Positions 44,487-54,942 of a stretch of DNA of 64,000 bases are shown one piece after another. The DNA is taken from the NCBI GenBank assembly GCA_030425045.1, contig JAUHVL010000006.1:1-64000 (forward strand). Reading direction: 5' to 3'. Position 1 is the first letter of the stretch. Each line of letters begins with the position of its first letter. The stretch is from a bacterium (GTDB taxonomy: Bacteria > Bdellovibrionota > Bacteriovoracia > Bacteriovoracales > Bacteriovoracaceae). The translations under genes and the position numbers were made by a program. The notes under the pieces were generated by a model. That model saw nothing but the letters and a program-made list of their open reading frames with translations. It was not told the DNA's origin and did no database searches.

Positions 44487-47400
44487 CTAGTTTGTAGGGA
44501 AATTATAGTTACATTGAACACTATGCTGCAATCCTCCACATTCGATAGTTCCAGTAAAAGACCCTATTGACGGAGACCAAGAATAGACGACATTTCCACC
44601 AATCACATCATTTTGGCATTGCTGTCCGCCACCCTTAACAGATCCTAAAAGTTCTGGTGCAGAAAATCCTTCGTCACATCTATAAGTAACCGAGCATTCT
44701 GAAGTATGATTCGTGTAAATATTAGCTTCATTACAAGTAATTGAAGGATAAACGGGTGTCACCGATTGGGCCAATAGTTTTGCTGGTGGATAAGCACAAT
44801 CTCCAGAGCTTTGATCAATTGTAATTTCAGAAGTGGGATCACCACCAGAGTTTTGATCAGGTGAGATATATGTAAAAGTTGAATTACTATCTCTTTCGCA
44901 AACACACTCAGTACCACTTTGACGAAAATCTAAGCAACTGATGTAGATCTTTTGAGGAGTAGAAGTATGTATTTGACCTGTATATAAATCCTCAACAACA
45001 GCAACTAAATAGATATCTCCTGAGACAAAATCAGAGTCCGGAAGCATCCCATAATCAAACTTAGAAGAACTACTGCTATCATAGCTAAATTCATAATCAG
45101 GCATTGTTTCTCTTAACGCTACTACAGAAATATCTTGATAGTAGATTTTCCATGTTAAATTAAAATTATCCATATTTTCAGTAACGTTTAAGGGCGTAGA
45201 AGAATTTTGTAATGCAACTTGAACTTCAGGATAAACTCCTGCCCTAAGATGGTAAGGAACTTTGCTATTTAGATGAGCTTTAGTATCAACATTTACGATA
45301 GAACTAGAAGTTGGTAGGACTTCAACTTCACTATCTCTATTTACACAGTACCCTCCCCCTTGAGAAACGGAAAATACTCTTTTTACTCTAAATTTTAGTT
45401 TGTATTTTTTCTCAGACTTTTTTGGGACCTTTATCATAAAAACTCCCTCTGTTTGGTCATAATACAAAGTATCTTCAAAGCTTTCCACTATTGCCCCATT
45501 TTGTATTGCCAAATACCAACCTTTTCCTCTTATCGTTGTGGGCTTATTACAGTTACTGACGCAAGGACTCTCTGACTCAGCTTTATCTTCATACCTAATA
45601 TATATCTCATCAATACTTGGTTTATAATCTTCGATTATTATTTTTTGATAGTTAGATTTCTTAGCATCGATATATTTTCTAGAATCTTGAGTTGTATCAA
45701 GTGAAATCAATCCTTTTGTATAAGTGTAAGTATTTTGGTTCTCTACAATTGAATAAAGACTCTCAAGATCTGCAACGACATCTTTAAATAGCTTATCTCT
45801 AACAACCCATCTTTGAGGATTATAAAAAGATAAATGATAGTGATCTTTGTGAGAGGAATCTATACTTTGAAAAATTCCAACTTTTTTATCATCGTATTCT
45901 CTGCCCTTGAATGCGAATCTACCATCACTCATACATCGACTTTTCATATATCGATCATAATCACTATCGATAACCGATGTGATACCAATCTTTCTTAAAT
46001 TATCGATTACAGAGTTTCCAAGATTATACATAATTATTGCTGTTTCTAGAGTATCAGCACTTTTAATATTTTCACTATCTGAGTCTGTACCAACAACTCT
46101 TATATCAGCATCGTTTCCGTATTGATGAGAACCAACTCCCCTTCGATTAGTCCCATCTGCTCTTAATTTTTCTCTTAAATTTAAAGATGACATATCATTA
46201 AATTTTACGATATTAGTATTTTTAAGGGCAGTAAATTCATCTAAGTACTCTGGAGAAATCCAAGTAGCATATCCATCGGAATAGTTTATAACTCCAAACC
46301 TAACGTCCGAATTAAAATTATCATTGACTGGCAACATGAAATCCCCAAAGTGAATAGAGACTGGGAAGCTATAACTTTTATCAAAATTTGTTAACTGGTG
46401 AACCTCTGTAACTTCTCCTGAAGAAATTTTTCTATTAATTAAATATAAATTTGCGTTTAATTGATCAAGAGCAAAATCTGAAATATCAACATGGTAAGTT
46501 CTCGCACTTTCTCTTCTTTCAGAAATCACTTCTTCAAGCTTTTTAAACTGTAAAGGTAGAGCATTTACTGAAGCGATTCCAAGAACCAGCTCTTCATCTA
46601 CTCCTAGCTCTAGTGAGTCTTTAAATAATACTTTTAGTTCAATAGTATTTTTAAAGTCGTTATTTTCATCTTTGAAAAAGGGGACCAACTTACTTAAAAC
46701 TCGAGGGTTTCCTAAACTTACACCATACAAAAATTCTCTTGGTGAACCATTCGGAATAAAGCCAGGGTTTATATCAAATAGCTCTACTACATCAATTTTT
46801 TGAGGAAGAGACTGAGGTAAAATATTTAATGAGGAACGTTCTATTCTATCAGTTGAAAAGATGCTTTTATAAGAAGATCGAGAACCTCTAACTACACTTT
46901 TAAAGTTTGCAAAAATAAATAACTCACTTTCCCCGGATGGTACGGAAATATCCGATGCATTCATAGTCAGCAAATTACCTTCTTGAAAATAACCTAAAGC
47001 TTTTGAGTTAATCAATTTAAAATCTATATTTCCAGTAGAAACTTCTTTTATGGCAACAAGAAAACTATCTCCAATATTATTTGTACTTAAGCGAAGAGGA
47101 AGAGTTGCCCCATCTACTAAATTATATCGACCTCCAATTATTAAAGCACCGCTGCTATCTGGTACTAGCTCAAGTTCTTCTTTTGTGCCATCATAATCTA
47201 TAAGCGAAGTTGAATTATCGTGAACTTCTGTCGTTAATGAGCCTACAAAAGCCTGAGTTCCATCTGTTCCCAATTCAAAATCTAAAGACGTTCCTTGATT
47301 TATAGCTGATAGATCATAAGATGTGATATTTATACTAGAGAGATTCCCATTAATATTTAAATTAATTGCCCCATAGTCAGAGTTATCAGAGATACCAAGT

Positions 47401-50400
47401 ATTTTCACATTCCCACTTGGGATATTGCTAAATACACCGTTTACCGACTCTTGAACAAATCTTGGATAATCTTCTAGTATCAAGAATCCTCTACTTAAAC
47501 TTAGCGGTGAATTGTTAATGTCTGCCAGTGTTATCGAAGCAGAATTACTTCCAGCGATAAATTCAAAATAGCGAACTTGTTTTTTCCCTAAATCATCTTT
47601 AAAAGATATCGTCAGCCTATTTAAGCCTTCAACCATATCTCTATTTATTTCAACAAAGTTCGTACTAACATTTAATTCATCATTACTTAAAAGCTCATCA
47701 TTAAAATCAACATCTAAATATTCGGCATCACCATCTAAATTTATAGCAAGTGCACCATTTGATATATTCAATAAGAGCTGGCTGCTTTTTTGGTTAAATG
47801 AGTCTACATTTATCCCCTGAAGCTCTACTATAGTTTCAGAAATTCCTACTCCTGACCCATCATCATACACTATATAATCAACGGCACTACCTATTCCAAT
47901 TGCTCCAGTAGATGAATTAACCGTCAGATTAACTGTAGCTGTAGTTGCTTGATTAAACTCTACTGTTACATCTTGACCACTATAGCTTTGGCCATCAATA
48001 TCCCAAAAGTAATCTACAATAGTTCCATAGCTATCCTGAGTTCCTGAAGACGTACAAGATAGTGTTAAATTAGTATCCTGAGTACAGGCGAATGCAACGA
48101 TAGGAGAAGGTGCTGGCGCTGGATATACTTGCACGGTTTGAGAACTAGATGCCCCGTCGGTGTCTGTTACAATTAGAGTTGCAAAATAATCTTGTGTGTT
48201 TATTGAATAAGTATAATTTACATTTTTTCCTGTAGCGCTTCCACCATCACTAAAACTCCATGAATAAGAAAGAGTTTGGTTATCGGGATCACTTGAGCCT
48301 GTTCCGCTACAAGAAATTGTTAAGATATCTGTTTCAACACAACTTGCTACTGCGACTGGAGGATAAACTTGTTTTACAAAAACATTATTATCACTTGTGA
48401 TATTATCTGCTCCTAAGTTATCAACTACTCTTAGCTGAACGGTCGTACTCTCTCCACTAAGTCCACTTGCTGAAACGTCTTGACCTTGATAACTAACGCC
48501 TCCAATTGTCCAAAAATAGCTCGCTATCGATCCATCTGAATCACTTGAACTTGACCCATCACAATCGAGCTGCCCCGCTACTGTACTTGAACAAGAAAAA
48601 GCTGCCACAGGAGCAATATTATCTAATACATCAACATTTATCGTCGTTGTAGCGGAGGTTCCCTTGTCATCTGTTACAATGAGATCAATTCTTTTGTTTC
48701 CGGCAGATTCAAAATAATAATTAAAACTTGAATCTGTATTTCTGACAACACTCTCAATTGTATCGCCATAGAAAATATATTCATAAGTATAAATTCCACC
48801 ATCGCTATCATAAGAACCGATGGCATCACAGCTTACCTTGAAAGCTGAATCGGAATTACAATTAAGTTGTGCTACGGGAGGATTATTTATTTGTTCTATC
48901 GTTACTGTTGTACTAACCGGAATTGAAGCTAGTCCTAGTTGGTCATAAGCAACAAGAGAGATTTCATAAGTTCCGGCTTGGGGATAAGTAAAACTTAATT
49001 GTCCGTCTTGAGAAAAGATGACATTACCTTGTGCTACTTCAAATTCATAATGGGTAATAAAACCATCGGGATCATAACTTCCCGTTCCATTACAAAAAAC
49101 AGTTAGACCATTTGAGTTACAGGTTATATATCCCGTTGGTCTCATGTTTCCAGAGTCAAAATAAAACTCTCTTGTCACGGTTGCCGTATCACCGTTTGCC
49201 GCTGTTGCATAAAACGTTGCTGTATAACTTCCGGCTTCGCTATAGGTATGAGCTAGTGAATCATAAAGGGAGGCGTATGGATTTAAGGGTGAAAAATTTT
49301 CAACGGAGCCATCTCCCCAATCCACTTGAAGATTATTAAATTGAGCAAATCTATGGGCGACATAAGTTACACAATCTGCTGTTAAGGTATTTGAGTTAGT
49401 ACTACATTGCGGACTAATAACGAGAGGGTCCCCGTTTTCAGTAATCACAATGGTTTGTGTTTGGCTTGACGTTAGTCCAAGACTATCGGTAATTGTTAAA
49501 GTAACGGGATAGACTCCCACATCGTAAAAATAAGCAACCTGATCGAGTCCTTCGATCACATTGCCATCACCCATTTGCCAAGAATATCCTGTGATTGATC
49601 CGTTTGGTGTTCCTGACTCAGATACATAGACTCTTACGTGACCAAGGGCGGGGTCTTTTTGAACTTCAAATAGTGCCGTTGGAAATATACTTGGAATAGC
49701 TCCATCAATTATTGAAATTGTTTTTGTAAGGGAGTTTGATTCTCCTCTTGTCGTATTAATAGTCAAAGTGACGTTATAATCCCCTGCCTGCAAATACTGA
49801 TGAGTAAGATAGAGACTTGTGGGGTTAATTGATTCAACTGCTCCATCTCCCCAATCAATACTAATGGAGTTTATATCATTCAGGGGATCATAACTTTTTA
49901 TAGCTTTGACATACGCCGTAAGGGAATTACTTTGTTCAAGCTCAAATGAAGCGATCGGTTTTACCGTATTATTCATAACAAATGTTTTTGTCAGAGAGCT
50001 TTGGTTTCCAAGGCTATCAGTAACAAAAATTGAAACTTCGATATCACCATCGTGAGAGATATTTTGAAGATTTATTCTTGAGCCATAAGTAAAGTCGTAG
50101 AGATCATAACGAATCCCATCGACTAGATAATAAAGCTCAACGATTTCGCCATCGCCTGCGATACTTCGATTATAAATATCTAGCCCTGTGAACGTTGGAA
50201 AAAGATCGACGTTAAAATAGGCGCTAGCTGGGATTCCATTAGTATCGGAATTAACCGTAATTGTTTGTGTTGAAACTTCGGATTCAACCCCAAAAAAATC
50301 TTCAACAATTAGGGAGATATCAACATTTCCGATTTCGTTAAAAGTAAAATTAGCGATAGGGTCTCTCGTTGTTAAGCTAGCTCCATTTGATAGGCTCCAA

Positions 50401-51362
50401 TGATATTTTCTAATTTGATAATCATCAGTTGAATTTGAGGCATCAACAGTTATTGATTCACCCACTAAAATATCTGTATCACTTATTATAAAAGAAGAGG
50501 TGGGAGCTTGATTTGCGTCGCCTGTAACGATAATCTTTCTTGACGTTGTATTTTTTAATCCGTCAGAGTTTTCAACTTGAAGTCGAATTCTATAAGTACC
50601 TGGCTCATTAAAAGTATAATAGGTTGTAGGAATCGTTGTTGTAACGGTTCCAAGTCCAACAAATTCCCAATGATAGGCCACAATATTTCCAGTAGGCGTT
50701 GTTGATCTATCTCCATTAATAAATAATTGAAGAGGAGCTTCCCCTCCACCAATGGGCGTCGTACGAAAACGTGCATCAGGATGTAATCCTGAAAAACAAT
50801 TTCCTTCTTTAGTGATTGAGTTAATTTGAGAAGTCGCTCCAATTTTACAATCAAGAGCATTTAAATAAATGGAATCAGTATTAACAATTGTTCTCGCTCC
50901 AATACTTACTTTTTCATAAGAAGCTACTGATAATCTTTTGGCATCAATAACTGAATCATAGGCAATCGAAGACCAATCACTATCTTCTTCAGCAAGAGTT
51001 TCTCCATTTGAAATAATGGTAAAAGTTTCACCAACAGTAATATTTGCATGATGCCCAACCTTGGCCTGACGTAAGGCCCTCATATAAAGATCACCACCAA
51101 CATTTAATGTGGTATTACTTCTAATATTTACTCTCGCATCCCCTGTCGCCTGAGTTGAAACCATCTCTAAGGTTCCACCAATATCTAAATTTGTATTTTT
51201 TTGAAGAGTAACGATATTTGCTGAATATAATTTAGCGTCAGCGACCGTGGTTAAACTCGCCCCACTTTCAAGTCGAACTTCTTCTTTAGCAACCAAACAC
51301 GCAGTCCCACTTGCTGAAAGGTTTCTGTTATTTTCAATAATCAGCTTACAAGCTGAAAACAA
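44487..51362 (-). CDS. Giant multi-PKD protein with LAS/MepA-type peptidase motif
   Basis: The long frame gives 2291 residues from TTG 51362. Residues 1-200 form short repeats (VRLESGASL, NTNLDIGGTL, NTTLNVGGDL) like a beta-helix. About 11 PKD-like domains follow (roughly 207-1165), each with a GDG/W segment and a YTF or FxxxGxY turn. A long unrecognised region comes next. Near 1740-1850 the pair GSHQYGNDADIR (His-x6-Asp) and KDHYHLSF (His-x-His) matches zinc ligands of LAS peptidases such as MepA. The C-terminus is cysteine-rich. The frame continues upstream to 51425 without a start, and the signal peptide lies in another frame at 51382-51594. AGGAG lies eight bases before the TTG, so internal initiation is possible, but the product would lack a leader. 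Confidence 0.85.
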   Translation of the reverse strand: MFSACKLIIENNRNLSASGTACLVAKEEVRLESGASLTTVADAKLYSANIVTLQKNTNLDIGGTLEMVSTQATGDARVNIRSNTTLNVGGDLYMRALRQAKVGHHANITVGETFTIISNGETLAEEDSDWSSIAYDSVIDAKRLSVASYEKVSIGARTIVNTDSIYLNALDCKIGATSQINSITKEGNCFSGLHPDARFRTTPIGGGEAPLQLFINGDRSTTPTGNIVAYHWEFVGLGTVTTTIPTTYYTFNEPGTYRIRLQVENSDGLKNTTSRKIIVTGDANQAPTSSFIISDTDILVGESITVDASNSTDDYQIRKYHWSLSNGASLTTRDPIANFTFNEIGNVDISLIVEDFFGVESEVSTQTITVNSDTNGIPASAYFNVDLFPTFTGLDIYNRSIAGDGEIVELYYLVDGIRYDLYDFTYGSRINLQNISHDGDIEVSIFVTDSLGNQSSLTKTFVMNNTVKPIASFELEQSNSLTAYVKAIKSYDPLNDINSISIDWGDGAVESINPTSLYLTHQYLQAGDYNVTLTINTTRGESNSLTKTISIIDGAIPSIFPTALFEVQKDPALGHVRVYVSESGTPNGSITGYSWQMGDGNVIEGLDQVAYFYDVGVYPVTLTITDSLGLTSSQTQTIVITENGDPLVISPQCSTNSNTLTADCVTYVAHRFAQFNNLQVDWGDGSVENFSPLNPYASLYDSLAHTYSEAGSYTATFYATAANGDTATVTREFYFDSGNMRPTGYITCNSNGLTVFCNGTGSYDPDGFITHYEFEVAQGNVIFSQDGQLSFTYPQAGTYEISLVAYDQLGLASIPVSTTVTIEQINNPPVAQLNCNSDSAFKVSCDAIGSYDSDGGIYTYEYIFYGDTIESVVRNTDSSFNYYFESAGNKRIDLIVTDDKGTSATTTINVDVLDNIAPVAAFSCSSTVAGQLDCDGSSSSDSDGSIASYFWTIGGVSYQGQDVSASGLSGESTTVQLRVVDNLGADNITSDNNVFVKQVYPPVAVASCVETDILTISCSGTGSSDPDNQTLSYSWSFSDGGSATGKNVNYTYSINTQDYFATLIVTDTDGASSSQTVQVYPAPAPSPIVAFACTQDTNLTLSCTSSGTQDSYGTIVDYFWDIDGQSYSGQDVTVEFNQATTATVNLTVNSSTGAIGIGSAVDYIVYDDGSGVGISETIVELQGINVDSFNQKSSQLLLNISNGALAINLDGDAEYLDVDFNDELLSNDELNVSTNFVEINRDMVEGLNRLTISFKDDLGKKQVRYFEFIAGSNSASITLADINNSPLSLSRGFLILEDYPRFVQESVNGVFSNIPSGNVKILGISDNSDYGAINLNINGNLSSINITSYDLSAINQGTSLDFELGTDGTQAFVGSLTTEVHDNSTSLIDYDGTKEELELVPDSSGALIIGGRYNLVDGATLPLRLSTNNIGDSFLVAIKEVSTGNIDFKLINSKALGYFQEGNLLTMNASDISVPSGESELFIFANFKSVVRGSRSSYKSIFSTDRIERSSLNILPQSLPQKIDVVELFDINPGFIPNGSPREFLYGVSLGNPRVLSKLVPFFKDENNDFKNTIELKVLFKDSLELGVDEELVLGIASVNALPLQFKKLEEVISERRESARTYHVDISDFALDQLNANLYLINRKISSGEVTEVHQLTNFDKSYSFPVSIHFGDFMLPVNDNFNSDVRFGVINYSDGYATWISPEYLDEFTALKNTNIVKFNDMSSLNLREKLRADGTNRRGVGSHQYGNDADIRVVGTDSDSENIKSADTLETAIIMYNLGNSVIDNLRKIGITSVIDSDYDRYMKSRCMSDGRFAFKGREYDDKKVGIFQSIDSSHKDHYHLSFYNPQRWVVRDKLFKDVVADLESLYSIVENQNTYTYTKGLISLDTTQDSRKYIDAKKSNYQKIIIEDYKPSIDEIYIRYEDKAESESPCVSNCNKPTTIRGKGWYLAIQNGAIVESFEDTLYYDQTEGVFMIKVPKKSEKKYKLKFRVKRVFSVSQGGGYCVNRDSEVEVLPTSSSIVNVDTKAHLNSKVPYHLRAGVYPEVQVALQNSSTPLNVTENMDNFNLTWKIYYQDISVVALRETMPDYEFSYDSSSSSKFDYGMLPDSDFVSGDIYLVAVVEDLYTGQIHTSTPQKIYISCLDFRQSGTECVCERDSNSTFTYISPDQNSGGDPTSEITIDQSSGDCAYPPAKLLAQSVTPVYPSITCNEANIYTNHTSECSVTYRCDEGFSAPELLGSVKGGGQQCQNDVIGGNVVYSWSPSIGSFTGTIECGGLQHSVQCNYNFPTN

Positions 51363-51381
51363 ATTGATGTCTCCTGTGTAA

Positions 51382-51594
51382 TCAAAGTCGATTTTTAAGA
51401 TTTTTAATTTTATTACTATTGGAATTTAACCCCAGATCAACCATATACGTATTAATATCGACCTCACTAGTCGCCACAAACGTTCCTTGGCATTCAAGTG
51501 CGTCATTTGGGTGAGTCGTAATACAATTTTGAGAATAAACGCTAAAAGAGACAAGAGATGCCCATAGGCATAAGATTAGCTTTGCAGGGTTCAT
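51382..51594 (-). pseudogene. Frameshifted 5' end (signal peptide) of the giant PKD gene
   Basis: This 70-residue frame has a real start: GGAG eight bases upstream of ATG 51594. It carries a classic signal peptide (KLILCLWASLVSFSVYS, then QNCITTHPND). It ends at a TGA only 20 bases before the giant frame's TTG. Removing one A from the A5 run at 51392-51396 joins KIKNLK directly to IDFDYTGDINLFSACK in the giant frame. The joined gene (44487-51594) would encode 2368 residues. Either the gene is broken, switched by a homopolymer, or the base is a sequencing error. Confidence 0.75.
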
Positions 51595-51725
51595 AAATTA
51601 AACTCCATTTTCAATTTTATGAATAACTAATAAAAGTAAATTTGTTTTTGAAAGCGTAAGCTGTCTTAGATGTTCACGTCAAGTTTTTATTTTAACTGGA
51701 ATATATACTCAACTATTTCAATAGA

Positions 51726-53168
51726 CTAATTTCTCTTCCAAAGCGTAGGAAAGAATAAAATAAGAACTGTAAAATACTCTAATCTTCCAATAAGCATACA
51801 AAGAGAAAGAACGATTTTACCAAAGTCACTGACATGAGCGAAATTCTCCGTGGGGCCAACACTTCCAAGACCTGGGCCTATATTTGAAATACAAGCTACG
51901 ATACTCGTCATGGCCGTTAGGGGATCAAGGCCTGTGGCGGCCATAACTAAACTTCCTACGGTGAAGACTCCAACATTAACAAGCACAAAGTTTAAAATAC
52001 CTGTTGAGATTTCTTTTGTAATAGGTTGACGATCAACCTTTGTCACCACGACCTGTTTAGGATGAATGAGATGATTAATATAATTAAGCACACTTTTAAA
52101 TGTATAGACGACTCGTACGACTTTCATACCACCCGACGTTGAGCCCGCACTCCCACCGACAAACATTAAAAAGAGAAGTACCAACTGACAAAAATAAGGC
52201 CATAACTCATAATCGTAAGTTCCATAACCAGTTGTTGTACTAATCGAAACCACCTGAAAAGATACATGTCGCAAAGTCTCTTCTAAATTTGCACCACTTT
52301 TATGAGTTAAAAAGCTAATCGATAAAATAGCAAAGAGAAGAATCGATAAATAGGTTCGAAACTCTTCGCTTTTAAAATAACTCGAAAAATTACCTTTAAT
52401 AAAAGAAAAATGTAATGAGAAGTTAATCCCCCCAAGAAGCATAAAAAAGGTAATCACCCAGTGAATATAGGGACTCGTATAATGTCCAATACTAGCATTT
52501 TTTGTAGAAAATCCCCCCGTGGAGAGAGTATTTAATGCATGATTAAGAGAATCAAATGAGCTCATTCCACCAAGTTTTAAAAAGAGAAAAAGAATCAATG
52601 TCAAAGCAAAGTAAATTAGCCAAAGAGTTTTTGCTGTATCTTTAATCCTTGCATTCATATGATCTTTAGAAGGACCTGGTGATTCTGCAAAAAAGAGCAT
52701 GGTTCCTTCAATACCAAGAATTGGTAGAATCGCAACAGATAAGACAATTATCCCCATTCCTCCTAGCCATTGAGTAAACGATCGCCAAAGCAAAATTGAT
52801 TTTGGCATGGACTCAATATCAGTAAGAATTGAAGAACCCGTGGTAGTAAGTCCGGACATTGACTCAAAGAAACAATCAACAAAAGATGGAATCGCTCCCG
52901 AAGCATAAAAAGGAATTGCTCCAACCAGAGCAAAAATCAACCAACTAAATGTTACCACGGCAAAGCCCTCTCTTAGAGCAAGCTGAGCATGAGATTTCGT
53001 AAATTTAAAAATTAAAAAACCTATCGCAATACAAGCCAGTGCTGGCGCTGAGAAAATGGCAAGAGAGATATCTTTATAATAAACCGAAGAGAGAAAAGGT
53101 ATCAAAAGAGCGAAACCTAAAAAGATAACAAGACCTGATAATACATGAATCAAAAGTTTGATATTCAT
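51726..53168 (-). CDS. trkH: TrkH/KtrB-family K+ transporter membrane subunit
   Basis: The 480-residue protein has about ten helices and the four selectivity-filter loops of the family: TTTGSSILTD, LSTGGFSTKN, ISTTTGYGTYD and SNIGPGLGSVGP. It imports K+ at the inner membrane, gated by TrkA. It starts one base after the trkA stop (TAA G ATG), so the subunits are co-translated. No terminator-like hairpin was seen in 51595-51725. Confidence 0.95.
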   Translation of the reverse strand: MNIKLLIHVLSGLVIFLGFALLIPFLSSVYYKDISLAIFSAPALACIAIGFLIFKFTKSHAQLALREGFAVVTFSWLIFALVGAIPFYASGAIPSFVDCFFESMSGLTTTGSSILTDIESMPKSILLWRSFTQWLGGMGIIVLSVAILPILGIEGTMLFFAESPGPSKDHMNARIKDTAKTLWLIYFALTLILFLFLKLGGMSSFDSLNHALNTLSTGGFSTKNASIGHYTSPYIHWVITFFMLLGGINFSLHFSFIKGNFSSYFKSEEFRTYLSILLFAILSISFLTHKSGANLEETLRHVSFQVVSISTTTGYGTYDYELWPYFCQLVLLFLMFVGGSAGSTSGGMKVVRVVYTFKSVLNYINHLIHPKQVVVTKVDRQPITKEISTGILNFVLVNVGVFTVGSLVMAATGLDPLTAMTSIVACISNIGPGLGSVGPTENFAHVSDFGKIVLSLCMLIGRLEYFTVLILFFPTLWKRN

Positions 53169-53169
53169 C

Positions 53170-54507
53170 TTAGATTCCTAACAAATTCTCAAGTTTAGGA
53201 ATCGATCCCGTTATAGCATAGACCACTAAGACATCGCCCTTTTGAATTTGATCATCACCAGACAAAAGTATCGCTTTATTGTTTCTTTTAACTCCCCCAA
53301 AAATAATCTCACCCGTTAAGCGGATGTCTTTGATCTGCCCGAGCGTTATTTCGATATCATCAGTGATTTCAACCTCTAAAATTTCAGCACCTGATTTTTC
53401 AACAACAGAAACAATTTTTCCTCTTCTAATATATTTTAAAATTGATGAAGCCGTGGTGAGCCGAGGAGAAACAGTAGAATCAACCCCTAGAGAGTAGGCC
53501 AAGCCCGTTAATTTTTTACTACTCACAAGAGAAATACTTTTGAAAGCGCCCAGTTTTTTTGCAAGAAGCGCCGTTAAAATATTGGTGTAATCGTCATTCA
53601 TCATGGTGACGACAACATCAGCAGAAGAAATCCCTTCCTGCTCTAACGTTTCGACATCTGTATTATGTGTACAAAACACATCCACATCGAGATCGTTTGC
53701 AATTTTAGTACAAATATCCATGTCTTTATCAAAAACTTTTACCTTATGTTTTGTTTCTTCTAAGTGACTCGCAACCTGATACCCCGTGCGTCCTCCACCA
53801 ATGACAAATATCTTTTTCGTACCATGAGATAAAATGCCAAAGTGCTCTCTCACCTTTTTGAGGTTTTCTTTTAAACAAAAGAAATAAACCATATCACCTT
53901 TTTGAATCGACTCGTTTTTCGTCGGAACAAAAGTGTGATCATTTCTGGTAATCGACGTGATCACAATGAGTTTTTCATTATCAACACGACTAAATCCAGC
54001 TAGTTTTTGACCGATAAGCTCATTTCCCTCTCGAATGGGATAGGCCAGATGTAATAACTCTCCATCACAAAAGTCAGCGACCTCAGAAGCATCCGAGAAG
54101 TCACAAAGACGACTGACCTCTTTAGCTACTTCTTGTTGGGGATTAACAATTCGTTCAATCCCAAGTTGGATTTTATAAAGTTTACTTCCTTCGAAGACGT
54201 AATCATTATTAAGCACACGAGCAACACAACGATTCACACCGTATTCTTTTGCAATAAGACAACTCATGATATTAACTTCGTCGACACTCGAGACAGCGAT
54301 AAACAAGTCGGAATCCGCAATCTGCCCCTCTTCGAGAGTCAAAGAGCTTGTTCCACTTCCATGAATAATACGAGCGTCTATTTTTTCTCTAATGGATAGA
54401 ACTCGCTGTTCATCACTTTCAATAACAGTCACTTCGTGCTCTTCTCGTGACAACATATTGGCCAATTGAAAACCGACCTCTCCAGCACCGACGATAAGTA
54501 TTCTCAT
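53170..54507 (-). CDS. trkA: TrkA-type K+ uptake regulatory subunit
   Basis: The 445-residue protein is a tandem duplication of RCK_N/RCK_C modules. The first nucleotide-binding site is ILIVGAGEVGFQLANML (residue 3 on) and the second IFVIGGGRTGYQVASHL (near 232), each followed by an RCK_C domain. It binds NAD(H) and controls TrkH. It lies between a CBS-domain gene (12 bp) and trkH (1 bp). Confidence 0.95.
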   Translation of the reverse strand: MRILIVGAGEVGFQLANMLSREEHEVTVIESDEQRVLSIREKIDARIIHGSGTSSLTLEEGQIADSDLFIAVSSVDEVNIMSCLIAKEYGVNRCVARVLNNDYVFEGSKLYKIQLGIERIVNPQQEVAKEVSRLCDFSDASEVADFCDGELLHLAYPIREGNELIGQKLAGFSRVDNEKLIVITSITRNDHTFVPTKNESIQKGDMVYFFCLKENLKKVREHFGILSHGTKKIFVIGGGRTGYQVASHLEETKHKVKVFDKDMDICTKIANDLDVDVFCTHNTDVETLEQEGISSADVVVTMMNDDYTNILTALLAKKLGAFKSISLVSSKKLTGLAYSLGVDSTVSPRLTTASSILKYIRRGKIVSVVEKSGAEILEVEITDDIEITLGQIKDIRLTGEIIFGGVKRNNKAILLSGDDQIQKGDVLVVYAITGSIPKLENLLGI

Positions 54508-54519
54508 AAAATCTGCTTG

Positions 54520-54942
54520 TTAATAATTATTCAAATAATAATTTAATAAATCAGTCGTCGTTATGATCCCTTTGAGGTGATCACCCTCATCTGTCACTGG
54601 AAGTGAGTGAAAGTTTTCGTTCACAAGCATTTTTGTGGCCTCACGAACAGATGTCGTTGTATTGATCGTTTTAAGATTTTTAGTCATGACTTCTTTTACA
54701 CTTGATAGATTATCTAAAAGTACATCTGCTTGTTTAGAATCTTGATTATAAAGATCACCAGAATCAATTCTTAAAAAGTCGCTATAACTTAACATCCCAA
54801 TAAGTCTTTCACCTTCAACAACTGGTAGGTGATGAACTCCAAGTTCCGAAAACATGGCCCTTGTTTCTGAAAGTTTCGTTTGTAGATTAATCGTTCTCAA
54901 TGATGTGCTCATTACCTTAGCAATCGACTCGTTTTTCTTCAT
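54520..54942 (-). CDS. CBS-domain pair protein
   Basis: From ATG 54942 the protein has 140 residues. A TTG 18 bases upstream opens the frame, but GAGGAG is correctly placed for the ATG. It consists of two CBS motifs: SIAKVMSTSLRTINLQTKLSE with VHHLPVVEGERLIGMLSYSD, and VKEVMTKNLKTI with FHSLPVTDEGDHLKGIITTTDLL. CBS pairs bind adenine nucleotides. As the first gene of the Trk operon it may sense energy or cyclic dinucleotide state and tune K+ uptake. That role is inferred from context. Confidence 0.88.
   Translation of the reverse strand: MKKNESIAKVMSTSLRTINLQTKLSETRAMFSELGVHHLPVVEGERLIGMLSYSDFLRIDSGDLYNQDSKQADVLLDNLSSVKEVMTKNLKTINTTTSVREATKMLVNENFHSLPVTDEGDHLKGIITTTDLLNYYLNNY

Noticed and set aside
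47870-50740. CRISPR-like or DNA-level tandem repeats
   Set aside because: The periodicity is at protein level (PKD domains of about 85 residues). The DNA copies are too diverged to be repeats.
44487-51362. Overlapping open frames within the giant gene (for example 49112-49339 plus and 50555-50860 minus)
   Set aside because: They have no ribosome sites, no recognisable protein character, and lie within a continuous, clearly coding frame.
51382-51425. Programmed -1 ribosomal frameshift joining the signal peptide to the giant frame
   Set aside because: The needed shift is +1 (or -2), there is no X XXY YYZ heptamer in the right phase, and the A5 run is short for polymerase slippage.
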